The notes under the pieces were generated by a model that saw only the letters and a list, made by a program, of their open reading frames with translations, did not search any database and was not told where the DNA came from. From JAUWQU01 sp964605095 (GTDB lineage: Bacteria > Planctomycetota > Phycisphaerae > SM23-33): a stretch of 23,664 nt of DNA. Shown piece by piece: positions 6,939 to 15,700 of the stretch (within the stretch, counting starts at the first letter, position 1; the number at the start of each line of letters is the position of its first letter). The stretch lies in the NCBI GenBank assembly GCA_964605095.1, contig CAZSBS010000040.1, forward strand, positions 1 to 23,664, read 5' to 3'. The translations under genes were made by a program, and so were the position numbers.

Positions 6939-7040
6939 TGTTGACAGTAATGACCCGAATGACCCGAATGACCCGAATGGCCCCGAATGACCCGAATGGC
7001 CACATTGACAACGAAGTCCACAAGGTCATTCCTGTCAACA
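6939..7040. repeat. Right 9-bp repeat array and 17-bp inverted repeat
   Basis: ATGACCCGA units start at 6950, 6959, 6968 and 6987, with a 10-bp variant at 6977. The array is enclosed by TGTTGACAGTAATGACC (6939-6955) and GGTCATTCCTGTCAACA (7024-7040), which pair at 16 of 17 positions. It begins 4 bp after the stop codon of the four-helix suffix gene and mirrors the array on its left. Repeat-made reading frames through it are spurious. Confidence 0.8.
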
Positions 7041-7204
7041 CGGTCAATCCCAATCTGGGGGCACCATGCAGATTGTTTTTCAAGTCTGGCCGGTGGCATG
7101 TTTTCCAATTTTCCAAGCGCCCTGGCCGGCAGTGCTGTGCTTTCCATCCGCGGAAGCATGTGCCCAAAGCCGATCTCGACGCGGCGTGGGGATTTCCCGC
7201 CGCT

Positions 7205-9670
7205 CTAATCGCGAAAGACCTTCAGCTCCCACAGCGAGTACCCGTACTGCGTCGCTCGCTTGGTGCCGGTCAGGCGCACCCACCGGGCCTCGGCCGGGGT
7301 GAACTTGATCTCTTCCGAGCCGCCCTTGCCATCGGCCATCCGATAGACATCCTTCCAGGCCTTGCCGTCGAGTGACACCTCGATCGTGTAGGCCTTTGCG
7401 AACGCATTCTCCCAGTCGAGCACGATGCGTGAGATCTTCTCCGGCTTGCCGAGATCGACCGCGATCCACTGCGGGTCGGAGAACTCCGACGACCATCGCG
7501 TGTCGGCCCGGCCGTCCACGGCCGCGTCGGGCGAACTGGCACCGCTTTGTGCCATGTTTGAAGATGCCTTTGCGGGCTTGCCGACCGCGATGCCCATTTG
7601 CGCCTTGCGATCCTCCTCGGTGACGACGCTGAAGTCTCGCAGGCTTTGCACGGGCTCGGCCCCGTCCCTGGTCAGCGTGGCCTCGACCTGGTATTTCCCC
7701 GTCTTGGCGGGGATATCCGTCGCGAAGGTCAGCTTTACCTTGCCCAGCGCGTCAACCTCGACCGGCTGGGTCTTTTCCCGCACCGTCGACCCGTTGCAGA
7801 GTATGCGGAATCGCACCTGAGCCTTGCAGCTCTCGTACAGGTCGTTGATAACCACGACCGGGAACTCGTGCTGCTTGCCTGCGGGATATTCTTCCGCCCA
7901 CGCGTCGATCATCAGCCCAACCGGGGCGAAGGAATCGCGGACGTACTTGAAGAACTCCGGCTCCCACGTCAACTTTTCCAGGTCCAGCCAATGGTCGCTG
8001 GTCTGGCCGTCCGGCCGGGAGTAGCCAAGCCCGCAGAAGTGCAGAACCCCGGCACATGCGCGATGCGAACGCCAGAACTCCGTCTCGGCCGCCAGATAGC
8101 GAGCGTAGGTGTGGCGACGCTGCTCCGTGGTCGAGTCCTTGCCGAGCAGGTTTTCGTAAAGCTTGCTGGTGAGCGTTGTCGCGGTGCCGTCACGGTTGAG
8201 CCAGAGCCAGCCGTACTCGTTGACGATGATCGGGTTCCTGCCGGGCTTCCATCCCATCGTGCCGGGGTCCTTGGCGATGTTGGCGAGCTTGAAGTTGGCA
8301 TTGCAGAAATGATACGGGTGCTGCTCCCAGGAATCGCTGCCGCTGCCGCCGGGGCCCCAGCCGTTGTCCCACGGGCGATTTGACATGTCCAAGCCGCGCA
8401 CCTTCTTGATCGCCTTGGCGATCTCGCCGGAATTGGTCTCGTTACAGGCGTCCCAGATGACCACGCTCGGATGGTTCCATCGCTCCTGCATCCATTCGGT
8501 GTACTCGCCGGCCAGCTCGTTGGCATCGAAGTCGCCGCCCTTGACGGACATGTTCCAGATCGGGAACTCGTCCTGGATGAGGACGCCTTCCTCGTCGGCG
8601 ATGCGATACCAGAACTCCGGCGGGAAACCGATGCAGTATCGCAGCGAATTCCAGTGCATGTCGCGGAAAGCCTTGTGGAGCCGGCGGACCCACTCCTGGC
8701 GCCACGGCTTGTCGCCACGCTCGGCGTCCTCGAAGAATCTATAGAGCGTCACGTTGCTGCCGCGCATGAAGTACGGCTTGCCGTTGAGCATCGCCCTGCC
8801 GGTGGTGGGGTCGAGGCTGAACGTCCTCATGCCGAACCGCGTCGTGAGCGTGTCGGCCTCGCCGGCCACCTCCAACTCGTAGAGGAACGGGCTCTCGGGC
8901 GACCAGAGGTGGCAGTTGGGGATCGAAATCGGCACTTGTCCTGTCCGCTCCGGGCCGTCGCCGGCGGCTGGGATCTCGAACTGTCCCTGGCCGGCAACCT
9001 TGCCGGTGAGGGCCTCGCGGATCGTGACCTGCAACTTTGCCGCCTTGGCAGGCTCGCCAGGTTTTATCCAGGCTTGGACGGTGATGGACTTCTTCTCGAT
9101 ATCGCTGGCGGCCTGGACGCGGAGTATGTGCGGTGAGCCGGTAAGGATCAGTTCGACGGAATCGTAGATTCCTGGGATGAACTTCTGCTTCTCGTAATCC
9201 CAGCCGGACGGGATCGGCCTGGGCACGTTTTCGCGGAATGCCCCGACACGGATGAGGACCTCGTTGTCACCGACGCGCAGTGCCTTGGCGGCATCGAACA
9301 GGCCCGGCGTGAAGCACGGGATGTGATCGCCCAGGGGTGTTCCGTTCAGGATGACGCGAGTGCCGAACTTGGCCTTGTGGACCTTGAGGACCGCTGCGGC
9401 CGGGATGGGACCCTCGACGCGGAATGTGCGGCGATACCAGAAAGCCTCGCGCAGCTTGCTCTTGATGCCCACCTCTGCGAATGCAGGCGTGGCCATGTCC
9501 ACCAGGCCCGGGACGGGAACCTTGTGAGTGAAGCTCTCCGGGGCCTTGTCCATAGCGCCCTGGCCGATGTCCCAGGAGCCGTCCAACGGGATCACCTGTC
9601 GCGGCTGGGCCGCCATGGCCGGTGCCGCACACAGCACGCTCAGTGCCGCCAAAACAAGTACCGACCTCAT
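7205..9670 (-). CDS. Secreted GH2-family glycoside hydrolase with F5/8-type C domain
   Basis: An 821-residue protein beginning with a signal peptide (MRSVLVLAALSVLCAAPAMA, cleavage after about residue 20), so it acts outside the cytoplasm. The order is a GH2 sugar-binding domain (DGSWDIG start), an immunoglobulin-like domain, a TIM barrel and a C-terminal discoidin/F5/8 type C domain (about 693-821) that likely binds carbohydrate. N410-E411 in CNETNS fits the GH2 acid/base. E485 in VNEYGW fits the nucleophile; the 74-residue spacing is normal for the family. The frame stays open upstream to 9811, but that stretch overlaps the porter gene, and the signal peptide marks 9670 as the start. It is the last gene of a minus-strand operon, 16 bp after the porter. 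The exact sugar (galactoside, glucuronide or other) is not determined. Confidence 0.9.
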   Translation of the reverse strand: MRSVLVLAALSVLCAAPAMAAQPRQVIPLDGSWDIGQGAMDKAPESFTHKVPVPGLVDMATPAFAEVGIKSKLREAFWYRRTFRVEGPIPAAAVLKVHKAKFGTRVILNGTPLGDHIPCFTPGLFDAAKALRVGDNEVLIRVGAFRENVPRPIPSGWDYEKQKFIPGIYDSVELILTGSPHILRVQAASDIEKKSITVQAWIKPGEPAKAAKLQVTIREALTGKVAGQGQFEIPAAGDGPERTGQVPISIPNCHLWSPESPFLYELEVAGEADTLTTRFGMRTFSLDPTTGRAMLNGKPYFMRGSNVTLYRFFEDAERGDKPWRQEWVRRLHKAFRDMHWNSLRYCIGFPPEFWYRIADEEGVLIQDEFPIWNMSVKGGDFDANELAGEYTEWMQERWNHPSVVIWDACNETNSGEIAKAIKKVRGLDMSNRPWDNGWGPGGSGSDSWEQHPYHFCNANFKLANIAKDPGTMGWKPGRNPIIVNEYGWLWLNRDGTATTLTSKLYENLLGKDSTTEQRRHTYARYLAAETEFWRSHRACAGVLHFCGLGYSRPDGQTSDHWLDLEKLTWEPEFFKYVRDSFAPVGLMIDAWAEEYPAGKQHEFPVVVINDLYESCKAQVRFRILCNGSTVREKTQPVEVDALGKVKLTFATDIPAKTGKYQVEATLTRDGAEPVQSLRDFSVVTEEDRKAQMGIAVGKPAKASSNMAQSGASSPDAAVDGRADTRWSSEFSDPQWIAVDLGKPEKISRIVLDWENAFAKAYTIEVSLDGKAWKDVYRMADGKGGSEEIKFTPAEARWVRLTGTKRATQYGYSLWELKVFRD

Positions 9671-9686
9671 CGTGTCGCTTTCATTC

Positions 9687-11159
9687 TCACTTGCGAATCC
9701 AATGCGACTCAATCTCTTCCAGCGACCGGCCCTTGGTCTCCGGCACCCATTTCCACACCAGCACGATGGTTGCCACGCAGAAGAAGGCGTACAGGAAGAA
9801 CGGGAAGCCATGGTGGAACAAGTCCACGAGGAACTTGTTGCCGTCCATCATGGGGAACGTCAGGGATACGAAGAAGTTGGCGATCCACAGGCAGGCAACG
9901 GCTATCGCCATGGCGCGTCCTCGGATCTTTGTCGGGAAGATTTCCGACAGGATCACCCACGTCACCGGCCCGACCGATAGCGCGAAGCACGCGATATAGC
10001 CAAGCATAAAGGCCAGCAACCACAATTGCGTGCTCTGGGTGTAGGCTGCCAGGCCAATAGCCACCAGGCATATTCCCATGCCGAGCGAGCCGATGATCAT
10101 CAGCGGCTTTCGGCCGAGGCGGTCGACCGTCCAGATCGCAACCACGGTAAACAGCAGGTTCACCGCGCCGACCACCACATTCATGAGCAGGGCGGCGTTG
10201 AAGCGGGTGCCGAGCTGTGTGAATATCTCCGTCCCGTAATACAGGAACACGTTGATGCCGGTAACCTGCTGAAGCACAGCCAGTGCCACGCCGATGACGA
10301 GGACCACCTTCAATCCGGGCCGAAACAGCATGCGGATGCTGCTGGTTTCCTGGGCTATGACGTACTCGATCTCTCGCAGTTCCTTTTCCGCCTCGACCGG
10401 GCCGTTGACACGCGCCAGCACAGCCAGGGCCTGGCTGGTCTTGCCCTTGGCAGCCAGGAATCGCGGCGTTTCGGGGACAAGGAACATCAGTATGAGCAGC
10501 GCGGCGGCCGGGAGGGCCTCCGAGGCGAACATCCACCGCCAGCCGGTGGACTGGATCCAGGCGTCGCTTGCTGAACCCGCGATGAAGTAGTTGACCAGAT
10601 AGACCACCAGGAAGCCTGAAACGATGGCGAACTGGTTGACCGACACGAGCCGGCCTCGAATCCGGGCGGGGCTTATCTCGGCTATGTACATAGGGCTGGT
10701 CATTGACGCGGCCCCGACGCCCAGGCCGCCGAGGATGCGGTAATCGATGAACAGGGGGTATGTACTTGTCTGAGATAACCCCAATCGGTAGTGTTCTCCG
10801 AAAAACGGATACCCGGTCAGGAGGAATTCGGTGAGCTCTTTCGGAATGGCCGACCCGATGGCGGAGATGAAGAACAGCACGGCCGCTATTATAAGGACCT
10901 TTTTGCGGCCCAGGTGGTCGCTGATGGTTCCAGCCATCACCGCCCCCAGCACGCAGCCCACCAGCGCGCTGCTGCCTGCCCAGCCCTTTGCCGCATCGGT
11001 CATGCTGAAATGTTTCTGCATCGGCCCGATGGCGCCGTTAATCACCCCGGTGTCGTAGCCGAACAGCAGTCCGCCGAGCGCGGCCACCAGGCAAATAAGT
11101 ATCGTGAAGACCATGCTTCCCTTGTCCATCGCCGGCGTATTGTCAGACAATGTGCTCAT
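9687..11159 (-). CDS. MFS sugar porter
   Basis: A 490-residue membrane protein with about twelve hydrophobic segments and the full set of sugar-porter signatures: GYDTG in the first helix, DHLGRKK in the loop after helix 2, YIAEISPARIRG, PETPRFL before the central loop, QQVTGINVFLYYG in helix 7, DRLGRKPL in the second half and PETKGRSLEEIE at the C-terminus. It most likely imports a monosaccharide with protons through the inner membrane. GAGGAG lies 5 nt before the ATG. It follows the UroD-like gene by 21 bp and precedes the glycosidase by 16 bp. It probably takes up a product of the secreted glycosidase (inference). A longer than usual loop between helices 3 and 4 (LLTGYPFFGEHYRLGLSQTS) is visible. 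Confidence 0.93.
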   Translation of the reverse strand: MSTLSDNTPAMDKGSMVFTILICLVAALGGLLFGYDTGVINGAIGPMQKHFSMTDAAKGWAGSSALVGCVLGAVMAGTISDHLGRKKVLIIAAVLFFISAIGSAIPKELTEFLLTGYPFFGEHYRLGLSQTSTYPLFIDYRILGGLGVGAASMTSPMYIAEISPARIRGRLVSVNQFAIVSGFLVVYLVNYFIAGSASDAWIQSTGWRWMFASEALPAAALLILMFLVPETPRFLAAKGKTSQALAVLARVNGPVEAEKELREIEYVIAQETSSIRMLFRPGLKVVLVIGVALAVLQQVTGINVFLYYGTEIFTQLGTRFNAALLMNVVVGAVNLLFTVVAIWTVDRLGRKPLMIIGSLGMGICLVAIGLAAYTQSTQLWLLAFMLGYIACFALSVGPVTWVILSEIFPTKIRGRAMAIAVACLWIANFFVSLTFPMMDGNKFLVDLFHHGFPFFLYAFFCVATIVLVWKWVPETKGRSLEEIESHWIRK

Positions 11160-11180
11160 GCTTTCTCCTCGATGACGGAA

Positions 11181-12437
11181 TCAGTTGGAGCTGTCGCGGT
11201 AGGCCTTGAACATGGCCAGCACGTTTTCGATCGGGACCATGGCTTGGATGTTGTGAATGGCGTTGAACACGAACCCGCCGTTCTTGCCGAATATGTCGAT
11301 GCGGCCACGGACCTCGTCGTAAACCTGCTGGGCCGTGCCGAAAGGCAGGGTTCTCTGGGTGTCAACCGCCCCGCCCCAGAAGGTGAGCCTCTCGCCGTAG
11401 GCGTCCTTGAGCTTCTGGGCGTCCATCCCGCATGCGGAACACTGCACCGGGTTGAGGACCTCGAAGCCCGACTCGATGAAGTCCGGGATCAGCCCCACCA
11501 CCGCGCCGCAACTGTGGATGAACGGCTTCCAGTTGGTGTTATTGTGGATGAAGGCGTTGATCTGCTTGTGGAACGGCTGGAACAGGTCGCGGTAGGCCTT
11601 GGGTGATATGAACAGGCCGTTCTGCGTGCCGAAGTCGGTGCCGGTGGTGAACGCCACCTGCACGTTGTCGCCCAGGGCCTTGGCGAGCACGGCCAGGTTC
11701 CCCAGTGCGATCTCGCACTGCTTCTCGAAGATCGCGCAGACGTGGTCGCGATTGGCCGCGGTGGCCATGTACCACTCCTGCACGTCGCGGATGCCCTTGG
11801 TGTGCCTCATCCACATCGCGGGCACAAGGGCAATGTCGCCAAAGGCCGAGCCCGGAACGCTGAGGATGGCGCCCTTGCCGGCCGTGCCGGCCGCGCGGGC
11901 TGAAGCGGCCATGAAGTCCACGACTTCCGCCGGCAGCGGGCCGAACTCTTCCAGGTTGTCCTGAACGTCGAGATTGTCCTCGTCGATGGGCTCCTGCCGG
12001 CAGATCGCGTCGAAGTAGAACCCGTCCTTCGGCATGTGGCCGCTGGGGGCAATCGACGTGTCGCCCTCGGGATATATGTACCAGTCGCCCTTGTCGTCGG
12101 TGGTGATGTTGAACTGCCCGGGAACCAGCACGTCCGTGCCGTCGAACAGCCGCAGCGGCTTGAAGTCCTTGTTCTCGAAGCCGAACATCGTCCGCGGCCC
12201 CATAACGCCGACAACGTCGACTCCAAGTGCCTCGGCCAGTTTGGTGTCGATTTCGCCAAGCATCTGGTACGGCTCGATGACCTTGACGCGATAGTCCTTC
12301 TCGCCCAGGAGGGCCTGCCGCAGCCGGTGAACGGTGGTTACATTCATGCCCGTAACGGCAGTGGCCCCGAAATCCATCGGGGGACGGTCCGGCTGCTTAT
12401 GGTCCAGTGCCGTCTGGAAACGTTTGAGAGAAGTCAT
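11181..12437 (-). CDS. UroD-like (MtaA/CmuA-type) methyltransferase
   Basis: A 418-residue protein of the uroporphyrinogen decarboxylase superfamily. H308-S-C310-G, then NPVQ-C333-SA-C336-GMD, match the zinc-ligand pattern (His-x-Cys then a later Cys) of cobalamin-dependent methyltransferases such as MtaA and CmuA. A true heme-pathway UroD would not carry these, so methyl transfer or demethylation is the better guess. The ATG at 12437 (MTSLKRFQTAL) is preferred over the longer frame to 12536 because an AAGGAAAG sits 9 nt upstream and homologous proteins begin there. It is the first gene of the operon with the porter and GH2 enzyme. Many Planctomycetota carry numerous such paralogues next to sugar genes (recall). 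It could act on O-methylated sugars or lignin-like methyl ethers, but the substrate is unknown. Confidence 0.85.
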   Translation of the reverse strand: MTSLKRFQTALDHKQPDRPPMDFGATAVTGMNVTTVHRLRQALLGEKDYRVKVIEPYQMLGEIDTKLAEALGVDVVGVMGPRTMFGFENKDFKPLRLFDGTDVLVPGQFNITTDDKGDWYIYPEGDTSIAPSGHMPKDGFYFDAICRQEPIDEDNLDVQDNLEEFGPLPAEVVDFMAASARAAGTAGKGAILSVPGSAFGDIALVPAMWMRHTKGIRDVQEWYMATAANRDHVCAIFEKQCEIALGNLAVLAKALGDNVQVAFTTGTDFGTQNGLFISPKAYRDLFQPFHKQINAFIHNNTNWKPFIHSCGAVVGLIPDFIESGFEVLNPVQCSACGMDAQKLKDAYGERLTFWGGAVDTQRTLPFGTAQQVYDEVRGRIDIFGKNGGFVFNAIHNIQAMVPIENVLAMFKAYRDSSN

Positions 12438-12552
12438 TGTCGTGTCTTTCCTTGCGATACCGTGCCGCCGCGGCGATTCCTGCCGGGCTCTTTCGGCAAC
12501 CCGGTGTTTCCCGGATGGCCTTGAGCTGACGGGCACCTCCGGTGTCGCGGGG

Positions 12553-12579
12553 ATTTTACATCGTTTCGCCGCCTGTCAC
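12553..12579 (-). promoter_or_regulatory. Weak promoter candidate for UroD-like operon
   Basis: Read on the minus strand, GTGACA (12574-12579) is followed after 15 bp by TAAAAT (12553-12558), about 115 bp before the UroD-like start. The spacer is short, so the call is tentative. Confidence 0.25.
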
Positions 12580-12686
12580 CAGCAATTCGCGGTATTCGTG
12601 GGCAAAGAGAGGTCAGATGCCGAAACTCGCATGTCTTCGCGGGTTTCGCCAGGCGACGCGGGATGAAGGGCGTTGTACTCACTGTA

Positions 12687-12748
12687 CCCGCACGCACGCA
12701 CGCATGCGGGCGGGTGGCCGGCGTCGCGTGCGGGTGGCCGGCGTCGCG
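12687..12748. repeat. GCAC microsatellite and 18-bp direct repeats
   Basis: GCAC units repeat at 12690-12703 next to CGCATGCG. CGGGTGGCCGGCGTCGCG occurs at 12711-12728 and again, identical, at 12731-12748. It lies just past the stop of the PEP-CTERM gene and can fold into GC hairpins. Confidence 0.7.
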
Positions 12749-12765
12749 GGCGGCGGCTGGGCAAG

Positions 12766-15700
12766 TCAGGCCCTACCCTGGCGCCGCCTGCGGCGAAGCA
12801 CGGCCAGGCCCCCAATTGCCAGCAGGCCCAGCGTTGCCGGCTCGGGCACGGCCGCGGCGTATAGGTCGTAGCCGTCGGCGTTGCTGCCGGCCCAGTAGAC
12901 CACCGTGCCGTCGGGTGCGATTGTGTATCCGCTGATGCATTCGCCCTCGGCCAGTGGGTCGTTCAACATCCAGGGTGTTCCGCCATGCACGCTGACGGCG
13001 TACAGGCCGGTCACGGTGCTTTGAGAAGGGATCGAGAACTGTGGCTCCGCCCCGCCGCTGTAGATCACGTACTGCCCGTCGGGCGTCAGCGAGAATCCGT
13101 GGATGTAATCCGCATCGCCGGGGCCGGCGTCCAGGCGGACCGGACCGCCGCCGGCCAGGGAGACCGAGTAGAGCTCGATCCCGCCGGCGTCGATCATGCT
13201 GCCGTACACCAGCGTCTGGTCGTCGGGCGTCAGCGCCATGCGGAACAGCCAGGGAAACGTCCCGACAAAGCCGGCCTCGGCACCGTGGACGTTGTCGGCC
13301 AGGATGCGGGCCTGGCCGTCGGTGAAGGGAGCGTACCAGAGCGAGCCTGTCCCGCTGCCATCCGTGGACTGGTAGACGGCCCCGCTGAGATCGTGCAGGA
13401 TCTGGAGGTAGTAGAAGGCCCGATCCGCCGGGCAGGTGACGGTTCCCACGACCGTCGAGGTTCCGGTATCGAGCGAGAAGCTGCGGAACTCGGTCACGCC
13501 GGCCGACGGGTTGGCGGAGCGCAGCAGGTGCGAACCGTCGAGCTCGGCGTACGGGGCCGGCAGGACGCCTTTGGGCAAGGGGAGAGTGACTACGGTCCCG
13601 CTGAAGGAAGACAGGAGAATCGTGTTCGTCCCGTCCACGTTGACGCTATAGGTCTCACTGATGTGGTGATTCGAAAGGGAGGTGTCGCCAGCATGGTAAA
13701 TGATGTGAGACCCGTCGCCTGTAAAATAGGCCGAACTTATCACCAGGAATGAGTCGACGGTTCCCAGCGTCGTAATCGGCCCGCCGCCAATGTCCTGGAT
13801 GTACAGGTGGTTGTCTTCATTGCAGATCACCCGTTGGCCGTCGGGGGAGATGGCGGGCAACCCTTGCCCGATGACACCGATACTCTGCGGCGCCACGTCG
13901 AAGAGCGTCACCGGCGACGCCCCGCCGAAAGCGGGCACGGAGTAGGACACGCGGTTCTCCGTCGTCGACGAACTGTGGTTGCTGGCGTCGTAAATCACAT
14001 GGGCCGAGTCGGAGGCGATCTGGAACTCGAACATGTCCACGTGGCTGGTGGCCAGCGAGGCCAACTGCACCGACGTGCCGCCGGAGATCGGCGCCTTCAT
14101 CAGGTCCACGTTGCCCACCGACGGCTCGGTGTTGTAGATGACCGACAGGCCGTCGGGAGCGATGTCGAAGATGCGATGGCCGATCCAGAAAACGTTGCCT
14201 GACAAGGTGTAGTTATCAAGCACAACGGTCCCGCCGGAAAGCTGCGTGACCGGCCCGCCGGTGATCGGCACGCTGAAGACGGCCGCGATGTCTCCGCCCG
14301 GGGTGTCGGCCGTGAAGACAACCCGCGTCCCGTCCGGCGAGATCTCCATTTGTCGGCCCAGCGTTCCGCCGCGGGCGGCGCCGTCGGTGAGTTTCACCGC
14401 CCCGGCCGCCGCCGCCGGCCCGCCCGTCGACGCGAGCAGTGCGCCTGCAAGCAGGGTCGCCAAGCACAGCAGCCTTGCCGGTCGAAGCCTTCGCCGTCCG
14501 ATCACAGCCAGGGCGCCGGCCGCCAGGAGCCCAAGCATGGCCGGCTCGGGCACGGGGGCGGCGTAGAGGTCGTAGCCTGCCTCGTTGCTGCCGGCCCAGT
14601 AGACCACCGTGCCGTCGGGTGCGATGGAGTATCCGCTGATGCACTCGCCCTCGGCGAGCGGGTCGTTCAGCAGCCAGGGCGTCCCGCCGTGCACGTTGAC
14701 GGCGTACAGGCCCGTGATCGGCGTCCGGCCGGACATGATCCAGTAGTCCGTCCCCTCGCCGACCGTGTAGATGACGTACTGCCCGTCAGGCGTCAGGGCA
14801 GAGTAGCCCAGCACGTACGGCGCGTCGCCGGGCCCGGCGTCCAGGCGAACCGGCGACCCGCCGCCGATCGGCACGCTGTAGTACTCCATGCCGTCGGCCG
14901 TGGCGAAGTTGTACACGACGGTCTGGTCGTCCGGCGTGATCTTGCTTGACATCATTGCCGGCCCAAGCATCGAACCGGGGTAGCTCGCGGCCGACGCCAG
15001 GTCGTCGCTCAGCCGGACCGGGTCGCCGCCGGCGAAGGACACGTACCACCAGGACCTTGTGCCGGCGTCGTCGGTGCCCATATACACGGCCCCGGCGGCG
15101 TCGTGGCGGGTGGTGCGCCGCTCGAAGTATCGGTCCGTGCCGATGGTCGCCGTGCCCAGCTCGGTCGATGCCCCGCTGGCCAGGTCGATGCTGACGAACC
15201 GCGTCTGGCCCCGGGCCGCCGTCTCGGCCGCGATATAGCGCGAGCCGTCGGGCGTCTCAACCACGAGCCCGGGTGCGATGCCCTTGGACTTCGGATTCGA
15301 CGAATTCTCGTCCGTGTAGATGAGCACCGGCGCGCCGCCGTCGGCGCCGACGGAGTACACGTAATACGCGGACGGATACAACTCGGAATTCTGGGCGGTG
15401 TAGAGGACCCGCGACCCGTCGGCCGTGAAGCGCCGATCCTGAATCGCGTACGGAAAATCGGTGCTGGCCAGTTTGGTCGTCGGCCCGCCGTCGACGCCGC
15501 GGATGTACAGCGCGTTGGCGTCGCAGGCGATGGCCTTCGTGCCGTTCGGGGAGATCAGGCCGCTGTACGGCCCGACGAACACCCCGGTGCCGACTTGAGG
15601 CGGGAAGTCGAAGAGCGTCAGCGGCGCCTGCCCGCCGGATGCCGGCGCGGAATACAGCACGGTGTGGGGCTCCGGAAGGGTCTTGTCCGGCAGCGGCGCG

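Larger units (their letters stand above)
12438..12765. other. Non-coding spacer between UroD-like operon and PEP-CTERM gene
   Basis: This 328-bp spacer holds no convincing gene. It contains a weak minus-strand promoter candidate (12553-12579), a GCAC microsatellite (12687-12708) and two 18-bp direct repeats (12711-12748). The end of the PEP-CTERM gene shows no clear intrinsic terminator with a T-tract. Confidence 0.6.

Noticed and set aside
6842..7375. Plus-strand frame with repeated MTR residues
   Set aside because: It is a reading of the 9-bp repeat array and then of the GH2 gene's complementary strand.
7598..8383. 261-codon plus-strand frame inside the GH2 gene
   Set aside because: A shadow of high-GC codon use on the opposite strand; no homology features or ribosome site.
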